A stretch of DNA of 64,000 nt from Frateuria aurantia DSM 6220 (GTDB taxonomy: Bacteria > Pseudomonadota > Gammaproteobacteria > Xanthomonadales > Rhodanobacteraceae), in the NCBI RefSeq assembly GCF_000242255.2, contig NC_017033.1, positions 1,054,001-1,118,000 on the forward strand, given 5' to 3'. The position numbers and the translations under genes were made by a program. This document shows positions 14,840 to 21,245 of this stretch, one piece after another; positions within the stretch are counted from its first letter, which is position 1, and each line of letters starts with the position of its first letter. The notes under the pieces were generated by a model. That model did not search any database and had not been told where the DNA came from. It saw only the letters and a list, made by a program, of their open reading frames with translations.

Positions 14840-15036
14840 TCATCAACCTGCCGCCCGGCACCCATGCCACCGAGCTGTCCCTGCGCTTCGCCCGCTTGGG
14901 TGATCCCTCCAAGCCGATGACCTGCGGGCAGTGCGCTCATTTCATTCCCAGCACCAGCAAGAGCTGCGGCTATGCCGAGCGACCTGCCGGCCAGGGCGAT
15001 GCAGCTGCCTGCATTGAGTTCGAGGTGGCACCGTGA
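14836..15036 (+). CDS. small cysteine-rich phage protein
   Basis: A 66-residue protein from GTG 14836. It contains MTCGQCAHFIPSTSKSCGYA and a fourth cysteine later, a probable zinc-binding knuckle. It overlaps both neighbours by four bases within the early operon. Function unknown. Confidence 0.6.
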   Translation: MIINLPPGTHATELSLRFARLGDPSKPMTCGQCAHFIPSTSKSCGYAERPAGQGDAAACIEFEVAP

Positions 15037-15539
15037 GGGCCTTCAAATTGATCCTTGGTAACCGGCAGAGCGTGTTTGATCTGGCTGGCATCGTGCGCGA
15101 GCACGTTCGTCAGTCGACCTTCGAATGGGCTCTGGTGATTCGTCCCAGCGGTGACGCGGCCCTGTACATCGCCACCACGCAATCGACCCAGATGACGGCT
15201 CACGACCATCCGGAGCAGATCGTGGGCGTGTTCACGCGGATCCATGATGTGGCAACGATCCGCCGTGACATTCAGCGCTGGGTCGATGCCGACGGCTACA
15301 ACCAGAAGCTGGCTCCGATCCGCCTGGTCGAGGGGCGCAACAAAGGCATGTGGGGCGGTCCGATGTTTCGTGAACCCCGCCGGATTGCCCCGCTGATGCA
15401 TGGCCGCCGCAAGCCCCGGCCGACGTGCCCGGAGCATGGTATCCCGTTGCCTCCGGACAGGGACTGGCGCGGCCGAGCTATCAACGGCCCGTGCCCGATG
15501 TGTGTCGCACGCCGCAAAGCCCGGGAGGGATTGCTGTGA
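15033..15539 (+). CDS. hypothetical phage protein with C-terminal CxxC region
   Basis: This 168-residue protein has an N-terminal mixed domain (FKLILGNRQSVFDLAGIVRE, WVDADGYNQKLAPIRLV) and a basic C-terminal part with CPEHG and CPMCVARRK that could bind zinc. No family recognised. It overlaps its neighbours by four bases on both sides, in the middle of the replication/recombination operon. Confidence 0.55.
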   Translation: MRAFKLILGNRQSVFDLAGIVREHVRQSTFEWALVIRPSGDAALYIATTQSTQMTAHDHPEQIVGVFTRIHDVATIRRDIQRWVDADGYNQKLAPIRLVEGRNKGMWGGPMFREPRRIAPLMHGRRKPRPTCPEHGIPLPPDRDWRGRAINGPCPMCVARRKAREGLL

Positions 15540-15925
15540 AGGGCGGTCGTCATGCGGCGCAGGCCACGGCCGTCCAGCGCGACCGGATCGTCATGGTGAA
15601 GGAGCTTGGATGCATCTGCTGCCAGATGAACCGAGCTGCTGGTCGACCCACGGCATTCTTCGGCGTGGCTGAAGCGCATCACCTGCTGTCTGGCGGTCGG
15701 CGGCGCGGTCATGAGTACACCATCGGACTCTGTCCCTGGCACCACCGTGCCGTGCCGCCGTTCGAGTCGGCCGGTACCGCCGATATGGTGCGCATGTTCG
15801 GCCCCAGCGTGGCCACCGGCAGCCGGGCATTCCACGAGCGGTACGGTACTGACGACGAGCTGCTCGAGTACCAGGAGCAACTACTGGCCGGCGCGCGGGC
15901 GGTGATGCGGGAGGTGGCGGTATGA
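15536..15925 (+). CDS. Ref-like RecA-dependent nuclease
   Basis: This 129-residue protein contains GCICCQMN, then AEAHHLLSGGRRRGHEYTIG and LCPWHHRAVPP, ending with GPSVATGSRAFHERYGTDDE. These are the zinc-bound HNH features of phage P1 Ref, a nuclease that cuts DNA at RecA-made displacement loops. It should act in phage recombination. The GTG start is chosen because GGGAGGG lies just upstream and it overlaps the previous stop. Confidence 0.8.
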   Translation: MKGGRHAAQATAVQRDRIVMVKELGCICCQMNRAAGRPTAFFGVAEAHHLLSGGRRRGHEYTIGLCPWHHRAVPPFESAGTADMVRMFGPSVATGSRAFHERYGTDDELLEYQEQLLAGARAVMREVAV

Positions 15926-16419
15926 GAAAGGCAGTGTTCACGGCATCCTGGGTAGCGGGTGGTTCTATCGCCGGCGTTCTTCTGTTCTTTGGCCTGTTTT
16001 GGGTTGCCAGTCACCTTCATGGTCTATGGGCCGGTGCATTTTGCTGTCTACCCATGTGCGCATGGAGTGCAGGGTTCATTGCATGGATGAAATATCCAGG
16101 AGCAAAGGATGAGCAAGCGAGCACATCCGAGATGTCGAAGGCTCGCCAGCTGGCAAAAGGGCAGCCTTGCATGATCGGAATCGCAGGCACGTGCAATGGA
16201 GACCCCGAGACGACGGTATTTGCACGTTACCCAATGGATGTCTACTTCGATATCGAAATGAGCTCAGATGACGAGTTGGGGGCATGGGCCTGCTCAGCTT
16301 GCAATGCTGTGCTGGTTAGACGCCCCCCTATCCTCGAAGAGTTTTTTTTGCAGTTGAGGCTCTTTCACGCCGAAGGCGTTCTGCGCACCCAGCATGCGAT
16401 AAGGGAGATGGACAGGTGA
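15922..16419 (+). CDS. DUF1364 (YbcO-like) domain with N-terminal membrane segment
   Basis: This 165-residue frame starts with two hydrophobic helices (residues 5-30 and 33-52), followed from about residue 70 by a DUF1364 domain: MSKARQLAKGQPCMIGIAG, CNGDPETTVFARY, GAWACSACNAVLV. DUF1364 proteins such as YbcO are HNH-like phage nucleases. Here the usual AH of the metal site is AR and the usual ACH is ACN, so catalysis is doubtful. An internal ATG at about 16132 could make the soluble domain alone. Membrane fusion is unusual for this family. Confidence 0.7.
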   Translation: MRKAVFTASWVAGGSIAGVLLFFGLFWVASHLHGLWAGAFCCLPMCAWSAGFIAWMKYPGAKDEQASTSEMSKARQLAKGQPCMIGIAGTCNGDPETTVFARYPMDVYFDIEMSSDDELGAWACSACNAVLVRRPPILEEFFLQLRLFHAEGVLRTQHAIREMDR

Positions 16420-16799
16420 AAATGCATTGCGTGGCCACTGAGCACGCCGAGCAGGTCGCACTGATGCGCTGGGCTGCCGCAGCCGTGAAGCGTCACCCGG
16501 ATCTGGCGCTGTTGTTCGCCATCCCTAACGGCGGGCAGCGCCACAAGCTGGTGGCGGCGAAGCTGCGGGCCGAGGGCGTTCGCCCAGGTGTGCCCGACCT
16601 GTTCCTGCCGGCGCCGCGCGGCCCGCATCACGGGTTGTTCGTGGAGATGAAGCGCACCGTAGGCGGCGCCGTCAGTTCGGTCCAGAAGGTCTGGCACCGC
16701 GAGCTGGCCGCCCGTGGTTATCACGTCGTCGTGTGTCGTGGATGGGAGCAAGCACAGGCCGCGATACTCGAGTACCTCTGCATGACAGGTGTCGCGTGA
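16416..16799 (+). CDS. VRR-NUC domain nuclease
   Basis: This 127-residue protein has the compact VRR-NUC fold: ATEHAEQVALMRWA, FAIPNGGQRHKLVAAKLRAE, GVRPGVPDLFLPAP, GLFVEMKR, VQKVWHREL and a final GYHVVVCRGWEQA. The D and ExK residues are those of PD-(D/E)XK nucleases. Phage VRR-NUC proteins are thought to resolve branched DNA, replacing RusA. GTG start overlaps the previous stop, with AAGGGAG upstream. Confidence 0.9.
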   Translation: MKMHCVATEHAEQVALMRWAAAAVKRHPDLALLFAIPNGGQRHKLVAAKLRAEGVRPGVPDLFLPAPRGPHHGLFVEMKRTVGGAVSSVQKVWHRELAARGYHVVVCRGWEQAQAAILEYLCMTGVA

Positions 16800-17020
16800 T
16801 TGCCTGGACGCGCGGCAGCCAGCCGCCGGCGCAGGGACGCTACTTGGTGATCGAGAAGGTGTACCAGCGCCCGACATTCGGGTCATGGCGCCCAGATCTG
16901 GGTTGGTGCATCGGTGGGCGATGGATTGGGCGCAACGCGGTCGAGGCCTGGGCCGATGAGCCGGCAAGTCCGGAATGGTTGAACGATTGCCGGACACAGC
17001 CGGCGGCAGCAACGAATTGA
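16796..17020 (+). CDS. DUF551-like small phage protein
   Basis: This 74-residue protein starts at GTG 16796: VIAWTRGSQPPAQGRYLVIE, then GRWIGRNAVEAWADEPASPE. The W-x-P-x-G-R-Y-L-V beginning and W-x-D-E-P-x-x-P end are like DUF551 proteins common in phage replication regions. Function unknown. Confidence 0.6.
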   Translation: MIAWTRGSQPPAQGRYLVIEKVYQRPTFGSWRPDLGWCIGGRWIGRNAVEAWADEPASPEWLNDCRTQPAAATN

Positions 17021-17040
17021 CGAACGAGGATCTGAACAAC

Positions 17041-17658
17041 ATGGCACACATCGGCAAAATGCTTGGCCGGCTGAACCCCAAGACCCAAACCTACTCCGAC
17101 TCGGCCGGCGGCGTTGTCGAGCTGAGTGCACAGGACATTGCCGCCGCGCTGGCGTTCGTGCCGGCCGGACTCGGCCGTGAGCTGCTTTGCCATGTCTGGT
17201 GGCCCGGTGGCGCCGACCGCACGCGGGCACAGCTGGATGCGGCTGTGATGGAGCTGCTGGCCAATGAGTGGCGCATCAGGGAGAGCGCAATGCTGGATGC
17301 GATGCTTATGGTGGCGACACCCGATGTCGGCCGCCGGCGTGCGCAGGATGCCTATGCCCTGGCGCATGCCAATCGCTGGCCGAGCTGGGGAAAGGTGCAA
17401 CAGGGATTGCTGCAGCCGTCACCGGTGTACGCGGCACTTCGGGACGCGGTGCTTTTCGAGCTGCGCACCGGTCACCATGGCGATGCGGACTCCGGCGCAT
17501 CGGGGGCGATGAGTGATCGAGAGCGGGCAGAGATGATTGGACGGTCCCATGTCACCTACATGAACAACGGATGGCGCCGGGTATATGAGTGGCTGCTGGA
17601 TCGCTGCACAAGCGAGGTGGGTGTCGCTCAGCGAAGGTTTGGACGGGCGGCCGCGTAA
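17041..17658 (+). CDS. hypothetical phage protein at the antiterminator position
   Basis: This 205-residue protein begins MAHIGKMLGRLNPKTQTYSD (an ATG at 16975 would add 22 residues), is rich in helices, and contains LCHVWWPGGADRTRAQLDAA and RVYEWLLDRCTSEVGVAQRR at the end. It is the last gene before a strong terminator and the lysis/late genes, the place where lambda-like phages encode the late antiterminator Q. No Q motif is certain, so the role is only suggested by position. Confidence 0.6.
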   Translation: MAHIGKMLGRLNPKTQTYSDSAGGVVELSAQDIAAALAFVPAGLGRELLCHVWWPGGADRTRAQLDAAVMELLANEWRIRESAMLDAMLMVATPDVGRRRAQDAYALAHANRWPSWGKVQQGLLQPSPVYAALRDAVLFELRTGHHGDADSGASGAMSDRERAEMIGRSHVTYMNNGWRRVYEWLLDRCTSEVGVAQRRFGRAAA

Positions 17659-17720
17659 GCCGCCTCGCACTGGTAGCGTGCAGCACTACCATTTTTGAGG
17701 GTAAATTCCCTATCGTGACG

Positions 17721-17749
17721 AAAGCCCCGCAATCTTGTGGGGCTTTTTT
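17721..17749. terminator. bidirectional rho-independent terminator
   Basis: AAAGCCCC and GGGGCTTT arms enclose a ten-base loop and are followed by a T run on the plus strand and preceded by A residues. It sits between the end of the rightward early operon and the convergent antitoxin gene, so it can stop transcription from both sides. Confidence 0.85.
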
Positions 17750-17771
17750 ACGCCACCTTGCAACGGGTCAG

Positions 17772-18077
17772 TTACTGCGTCGCAGCCTTCATTGGCGACA
17801 CGGTGAATTGCATCGCCAGACCCAAGGCACTGCTGATCCGGGCCATCGTTTCGAATCGCGGCTTGCTGCCGGGAGTCAGTGCTTTGTAAAGGCTTTCCCG
17901 CCCAAGGCCTGACTTGCGGGCAATCTCGCTCATACCCTGCGCCTTGGCAACATGGCTGAAGGCGCGGAGCAGTTCGTCCTGATCACCATCGACCATCACC
18001 TGGTTGAGGTATTCGGTAATCGCTTCTTCGCTGTCGAGCAAGCTGGAGAGATCGAAGTCAGTCAGTTTCGTGGTCAT
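17772..18077 (-). CDS. HigA/addiction-module antidote protein
   Basis: This 101-residue protein has LTDFDLSSLLDSEEAITEYL at the start, then a helix-turn-helix (MSEIARKSGLGRESLYKALT) and a typical ending of PRFETMARISSALGLAMQF. This is the addiction-module antidote family that pairs with RelE-like killer proteins. It binds its toxin and represses the operon. It starts within the last 20 bases of the toxin gene, so toxin precedes antitoxin, as in higBA. Confidence 0.85.
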   Translation of the reverse strand: MTTKLTDFDLSSLLDSEEAITEYLNQVMVDGDQDELLRAFSHVAKAQGMSEIARKSGLGRESLYKALTPGSKPRFETMARISSALGLAMQFTVSPMKAATQ

Positions 18078-18372
18078 TTTGGATCTCCTTGGCCAACTGC
18101 TTGGCCTTGTTGATATCTGCGCTTTGGCTACTTTTGTCGCCACCGCAGAGCAGAATGACGATCTGAAGGTTGCGAATCGTGTAGTACACCCGGTAGCCAG
18201 GGCCTGTTGGGATCCGCAGCTCTGACACACCGTCGCCAACAGGCTTGTGATCACCGAAGTTGCCCTGTGAAGCACGTTCGATGCGCCGAGCAACAGCGAT
18301 CTTCGCCTTGAGGTCTTTGACCGAAGCGATCCAGCTACGGAAGCCATCGGTCTGCTTGACGATGTAGTTCAT
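18058..18372 (-). CDS. RelE/HigB-type addiction-module toxin
   Basis: This 104-residue protein contains FRSWIASVKDLKAKIAVARR, GNFGDHKPVGDGVSELRI and PGYRVYYTIRNLQIVILLCG, the signature of the phage-derived Gp49/HigB killer family of ribosome-dependent mRNA interferases. ATG 18372 is chosen at the family's usual N-terminus. It is the first gene of a two-gene minus-strand operon with the HigA-like antitoxin, which could stabilise the prophage or act in lysogen defence. Confidence 0.85.
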   Translation of the reverse strand: MNYIVKQTDGFRSWIASVKDLKAKIAVARRIERASQGNFGDHKPVGDGVSELRIPTGPGYRVYYTIRNLQIVILLCGGDKSSQSADINKAKQLAKEIQNDHETD

Positions 18373-18380
18373 AGGCCAAT

Positions 18381-18398
18381 TGTATCCAAGTGGATACA
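18381..18398. promoter_or_regulatory. operator palindrome for the toxin-antitoxin operon
   Basis: TGTATCCA-AG-TGGATACA is a perfect inverted repeat with eight-base arms, lying nine bases before the toxin start and 35 bases before the divergent Rha gene. Antidote proteins of this family repress through such palindromes, so it is the likely autoregulatory operator and could also affect the divergent gene. Confidence 0.75.
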
Positions 18399-18432
18399 GT
18401 GATAGCAACAATATCCACGAAGTGGGACGCTC

Positions 18433-18939
18433 ATGAGCCACGTTATCGAACTCGTTACGCTGGATGGCGAGCATCGTGTCGGCAGTATGGATATCGCCTC
18501 ATCTCTGGGGATCCAGCACAAGAATGTGCTCGAGCTGCTACGCCGTTATCGCGATGACTTTGCGCAGTTCGGAAGGGTCGCGTTTGAAACGCGACCCTTT
18601 GAAACCCCGGGTGGCAGCCAGTCACGTGAGGTGGCAATGCTGTCTGAAGATCAGTGCTATTTGCTGCTTACCTACAGCCGCAACACCGTGCGGGTCCGGT
18701 CGCTCAAGGTAGCGCTGGTGCGGGCATTTGGCAGCGCGCGCCGCGAAGGCATCTCCCGGTCGCTGACCGCCTGGCAGGAGCTGCAACGCCTCGAGATCGA
18801 GAACGCCAGCTCGCTGACCCGGGCATCCATCGGCTCGCGCCTGATGCTCGAACGCAAGCGCGCCTTGCCTCAGTTGCGGGCCCGGCGCGAGAAGCTGGAA
18901 GCGCAAGTCATCCTGCCGATGTTCGCCTTGCCGAACTGA
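18433..18939 (+). CDS. Rha-family phage regulatory protein
   Basis: This 168-residue protein shows the Rha (pRha) domain in residues 1-95: VGSMDIASSLGIQHKNVLEL, then FGRVAFETRPFET and AMLSEDQCYLLLTYSRNT, ending in a helical coiled tail. Rha proteins of lambdoid phages interfere with growth in some hosts and are thought to be regulators. It is divergent from the toxin-antitoxin operon and followed by a terminator. Confidence 0.85.
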   Translation: MSHVIELVTLDGEHRVGSMDIASSLGIQHKNVLELLRRYRDDFAQFGRVAFETRPFETPGGSQSREVAMLSEDQCYLLLTYSRNTVRVRSLKVALVRAFGSARREGISRSLTAWQELQRLEIENASSLTRASIGSRLMLERKRALPQLRARREKLEAQVILPMFALPN

Positions 18940-18964
18940 CGGTCCTATCCACTGAACAGGCATT

Positions 18965-18985
18965 CCCGCGGCTGCGGGTTTTTTT
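18965..18985 (+). terminator. rho-independent terminator after Rha gene
   Basis: CCCGC-GGCT-GCGGG is followed by seven T residues, 25 bases after the Rha stop codon and just before the lysis cassette. The lysis and late genes must therefore be read by an antiterminated transcript or from a new promoter. Confidence 0.85.
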
Positions 18986-19002
18986 ATGCCCGGAGAATGA
19001 GC

Positions 19003-19221
19003 ATGAGCAAAGAAGCCGCACTCGCGGTGGCGAAGATCTCGCCGCCCGTAGCGTGGCTGTATGGCGAGATCACAGGTTTCTGGCAATGGATGGGCGGCGT
19101 CAATTGGGGCGTGGTCACCGGTGCCCTGACTGCGCTGTACACCCTCTTGATGATGATCCACCTGCTGGCGCACTGGAACCAGCGGGGCGTGCGGAGTGAA
19201 GACGATGGCAATCTCCCGTAA
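19003..19221 (+). CDS. holin-like membrane protein
   Basis: This 72-residue protein has two hydrophobic stretches (SPPVAWLYGEITGFW is weak; VVTGALTALYTLLMMIHLLA is strong) and a charged C-terminus, as expected of a small holin that times lysis by forming inner-membrane holes. ATG 19003 is used since GGAG lies eight bases upstream. It overlaps the endolysin start, and gene order holin-endolysin-Rz/Rz1 supports the call. Confidence 0.65.
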   Translation: MSKEAALAVAKISPPVAWLYGEITGFWQWMGGVNWGVVTGALTALYTLLMMIHLLAHWNQRGVRSEDDGNLP

Positions 19222-19681
19222 GCCCGCGGCCGTCGCCGGCCTGTTCGGTTTGGCTGTGGCCATCGCAGGCTGGATCATCGCGCCATCGGAAGGCAACAGC
19301 CCTGTGGGCTACGCCGATCTCGCTGGTGTGCCGACGGCATGCCTTGGCCACACCGGCTCGGGCGTGGTTGTCGGCCAGCGATACAGCGAGGCGCAGTGCC
19401 AAGCCTGGTTCGCCAGTGATGTCGGCGCGGCCGCTCGTGGCGTGCAGGCCTGCATCCATGGACCGATGACCAGCTACCAATGGGGCGCGTTCACTTCAAC
19501 GGCCTTCAATATCGGCGTCGGACAGTTCTGCCGGTCATCGATCGCTGCCAAGGCCAATGCCGGCGACATGCCGGGCGCGTGCGCCGCGATCTCGCTGTAC
19601 GTGTATGCCGCGGGCCAGCCGCAACCCGGATTGATACGGCGTCGCGCGGCCGAGCGTGCGCTGTGCGAGGGCCATACCTGA
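19205..19681 (+). CDS. endolysin, GH24 lysozyme with signal-anchor N-terminus
   Basis: This 158-residue protein has an uncleaved-looking hydrophobic N-terminus (AAVAGLFGLAVAIAGWII), typical of SAR endolysins. The phage lysozyme domain follows: APSEGNSPVGYADLAGVPTA with catalytic Glu, then CLGHTGSG, YQWGAFTSTAFNIGVGQFC and GLIRRRAAERALC. It cleaves peptidoglycan glycan strands after release from the membrane. A GTG at 19196 could add three residues. Its stop overlaps the Rz start (TGATG). Confidence 0.9.
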   Translation: MAISRKPAAVAGLFGLAVAIAGWIIAPSEGNSPVGYADLAGVPTACLGHTGSGVVVGQRYSEAQCQAWFASDVGAAARGVQACIHGPMTSYQWGAFTSTAFNIGVGQFCRSSIAAKANAGDMPGACAAISLYVYAAGQPQPGLIRRRAAERALCEGHT

Positions 19682-20163
19682 TGCGCGTCATGGCCGGAAT
19701 CATCATTGCCCTGGTGCTGGCTGTGGCTGGTGTCAGCTGGCACGACATCCACGAGACGCGGGCAGCGGCGAAGGCTATCGCGGCCCGCGACGATGCCCAT
19801 GCGGCCAACGTGCAGCTGCAGCTGACGCTGCAGACCGAGCGCAACAACACCGCTGCGGCCAACGCGGTCGCGGCGCAATACGAGAAGGACAAAGCCCATG
19901 CCGAACAAACGGCCACTTCGATCGCTGCTGATCTGCGTGCTGCTCGTATCCGGCTGCGCCCAGTCTGGCGTTGTCCGGCCGCAACTGCAGTGCCCGCAGC
20001 CAGCACCGGTACCGGCCAGCCTCATGCAGTTACCGACGTACAGGCAGCAGCTGCAGCAGCAGTTGTTCGAGTCGGCGCCGATGCCGACGCACAAGTGAAG
20101 GCGCTGCAGGCTTTCATCCGATCACAGCAACCGGCCGCGGCCGGCACGGCGAGTCAGCCATGA
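19681..20163 (+). CDS. Rz-like inner-membrane spanin
   Basis: The 160-residue product has one N-terminal membrane helix (MAGIIIALVLAVAGVSW) and a long alanine-rich helical, coiled-coil periplasmic part (LQTERNNTAAANAVAAQYEK). It matches i-spanins in size, topology and place directly after the endolysin. Together with the nested Rz1 it fuses inner and outer membranes at lysis. Confidence 0.8.
   Translation: MRVMAGIIIALVLAVAGVSWHDIHETRAAAKAIAARDDAHAANVQLQLTLQTERNNTAAANAVAAQYEKDKAHAEQTATSIAADLRAARIRLRPVWRCPAATAVPAASTGTGQPHAVTDVQAAAAAAVVRVGADADAQVKALQAFIRSQQPAAAGTASQP
19898..20098 (+). CDS. Rz1-like outer-membrane spanin lipoprotein nested in Rz
   Basis: Encoded entirely inside the Rz gene in another frame. 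The 66-residue protein has a basic start and hydrophobic segment ending in a lipobox (PLRSLLICVLLVSGCAQSG), then a proline/glutamine-rich mature part (CPQPAPVPASLMQLPTYRQQ). This is the classic o-spanin layout, including complete nesting as in lambda. Confidence 0.85.
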   Translation: MPNKRPLRSLLICVLLVSGCAQSGVVRPQLQCPQPAPVPASLMQLPTYRQQLQQQLFESAPMPTHK

Positions 20164-20501
20164 ATTTCATCACCACCATCCGCTGGCTGTTCCGCCGGCT
20201 TTTCGTCAAGGAGTCACCCATGACCGAACCCGTACAGCCGGCTGTCGCCGGCACCGCCGCCGTGGCGCAGCCCGCACAGTCCGTGCAGCCCGCCGTGGTC
20301 CGCACCGATGTCGTCCAGGCCCAGCCCGTCGTGGCGGACCCGTCCGTCGAGCAACTGAAGGCCGAGGTGGCTGCGCTCAAGGCCGAGCTGGCCAAGGTCG
20401 AGCCTGCGCGCCAGAAGTTCGTCGAGCTGCTCAAGTCCGTCGGTCATGACGTCGAGCTGGTCGCCGACGAGGCCTGGGCGCTGGCCAAGAAGGCCATCTG
20501 A
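20160..20501 (+). CDS. small helical phage protein before terminase
   Basis: The frame from ATG 20160 overlaps the Rz stop (ATGA) and encodes a short hydrophobic/basic start (MNFITTIRWLFRRLFV). An internal ATG at 20220 has a near-perfect AAGGAG six bases upstream and would give a 93-residue soluble form. That form has a valine/glutamine-rich segment and a C-terminal heptad-like helix (SVEQLKAEVAALKAELAKVE). Both starts may be used. Function unknown. Confidence 0.6.
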   Translation: MNFITTIRWLFRRLFVKESPMTEPVQPAVAGTAAVAQPAQSVQPAVVRTDVVQAQPVVADPSVEQLKAEVAALKAELAKVEPARQKFVELLKSVGHDVELVADEAWALAKKAI

Positions 20502-20714
20502 CCGCGGGGATGGCCGTGGGGTAGGTCCCCGCGGCCTTCCCGCATCAAATGCGATCCATTCCCATTTGCGCCCGAATGGGCATGGATGGGAGTCATTCGC
20601 ACCTAGGGTCCTCCTGAGGCCCCCCTGGGCCTGCTACGGGTGATCAACACCGCGATCCTTCGCTACATACCACCTTTTTTCGGCATGTCCGTGTCCGGTT
20701 CCGGTTGAGCAAAA
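20502..20714. other. intergenic region with inverted repeats; candidate terminator and cos/packaging site
   Basis: CCGCGGGG (20502-20509) pairs perfectly with CCCCGCGG (20527-20534). A second imperfect inverted repeat, ATCCATTCCCATT with AATGGGCATGGAT, lies at about 20551-20587. Lambda-like phages carry cos just upstream of the small terminase gene, so this non-coding stretch is the likeliest packaging start, but no cohesive-end sequence can be recognised by eye. Confidence 0.45.
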
Positions 20715-21245
20715 ATGGCCCTGCAAAAGGACATCGCCGAGCACCTGGATTTGAGCGATCGGCAAGTGCGCCGATTGCTCGCAGATGGCTTCCTGCCTAG
20801 CTCCAAGGGCACTGGCGGCTATGATCTGGACGCATGCCGGCTGGCCTATATTCGCTATCTGAGAGGCCTCGGAAACGGGCAAGTAAAAGCGGACACGGCC
20901 CCCCTCGAAGACCTCGATCTGGACCCGTTGGCCGAAGAGAAGCTGTTGCAGCAGAAGCTGCGTCTGACCGCGGCTCAGGCCGATGGTCAGGAGCTGAAAA
21001 ACGATATCAGCCGCCGGCGCTCGGTGCCGGTGGATTTCGCCATGTTCGTGCTGAGTGGCCTGGCGGCCGAGGTCGCCTCGATCCTCGACACGCTGCCGCT
21101 GACCATGCGTCGGCGACATCCCGAGTTGGAGCCACGGCATCAGGAAACGCTGGAGCGTGAGCTGGCCAAGGCGCGCAATCGCGCCGCCGGGCTGGACGAA
21201 CGCCTGCCAGGACTGCTTGATGAGTATCTCGCCAGCCCAGATTGA
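20715..21245 (+). CDS. terminase small subunit (Nu1-like)
   Basis: This 176-residue protein begins with a winged helix-turn-helix (DIAEHLDLSDRQVRRLLADG), then GYDLDACRLAYIRYLRG, and a helical middle with PVDFAMFVLSGLAAEVASIL. This is the gpNu1 type that recognises phage DNA at cos and recruits the large subunit. The large-subunit gene starts within its last 26 bases. Confidence 0.85.
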   Translation: MALQKDIAEHLDLSDRQVRRLLADGFLPSSKGTGGYDLDACRLAYIRYLRGLGNGQVKADTAPLEDLDLDPLAEEKLLQQKLRLTAAQADGQELKNDISRRRSVPVDFAMFVLSGLAAEVASILDTLPLTMRRRHPELEPRHQETLERELAKARNRAAGLDERLPGLLDEYLASPD

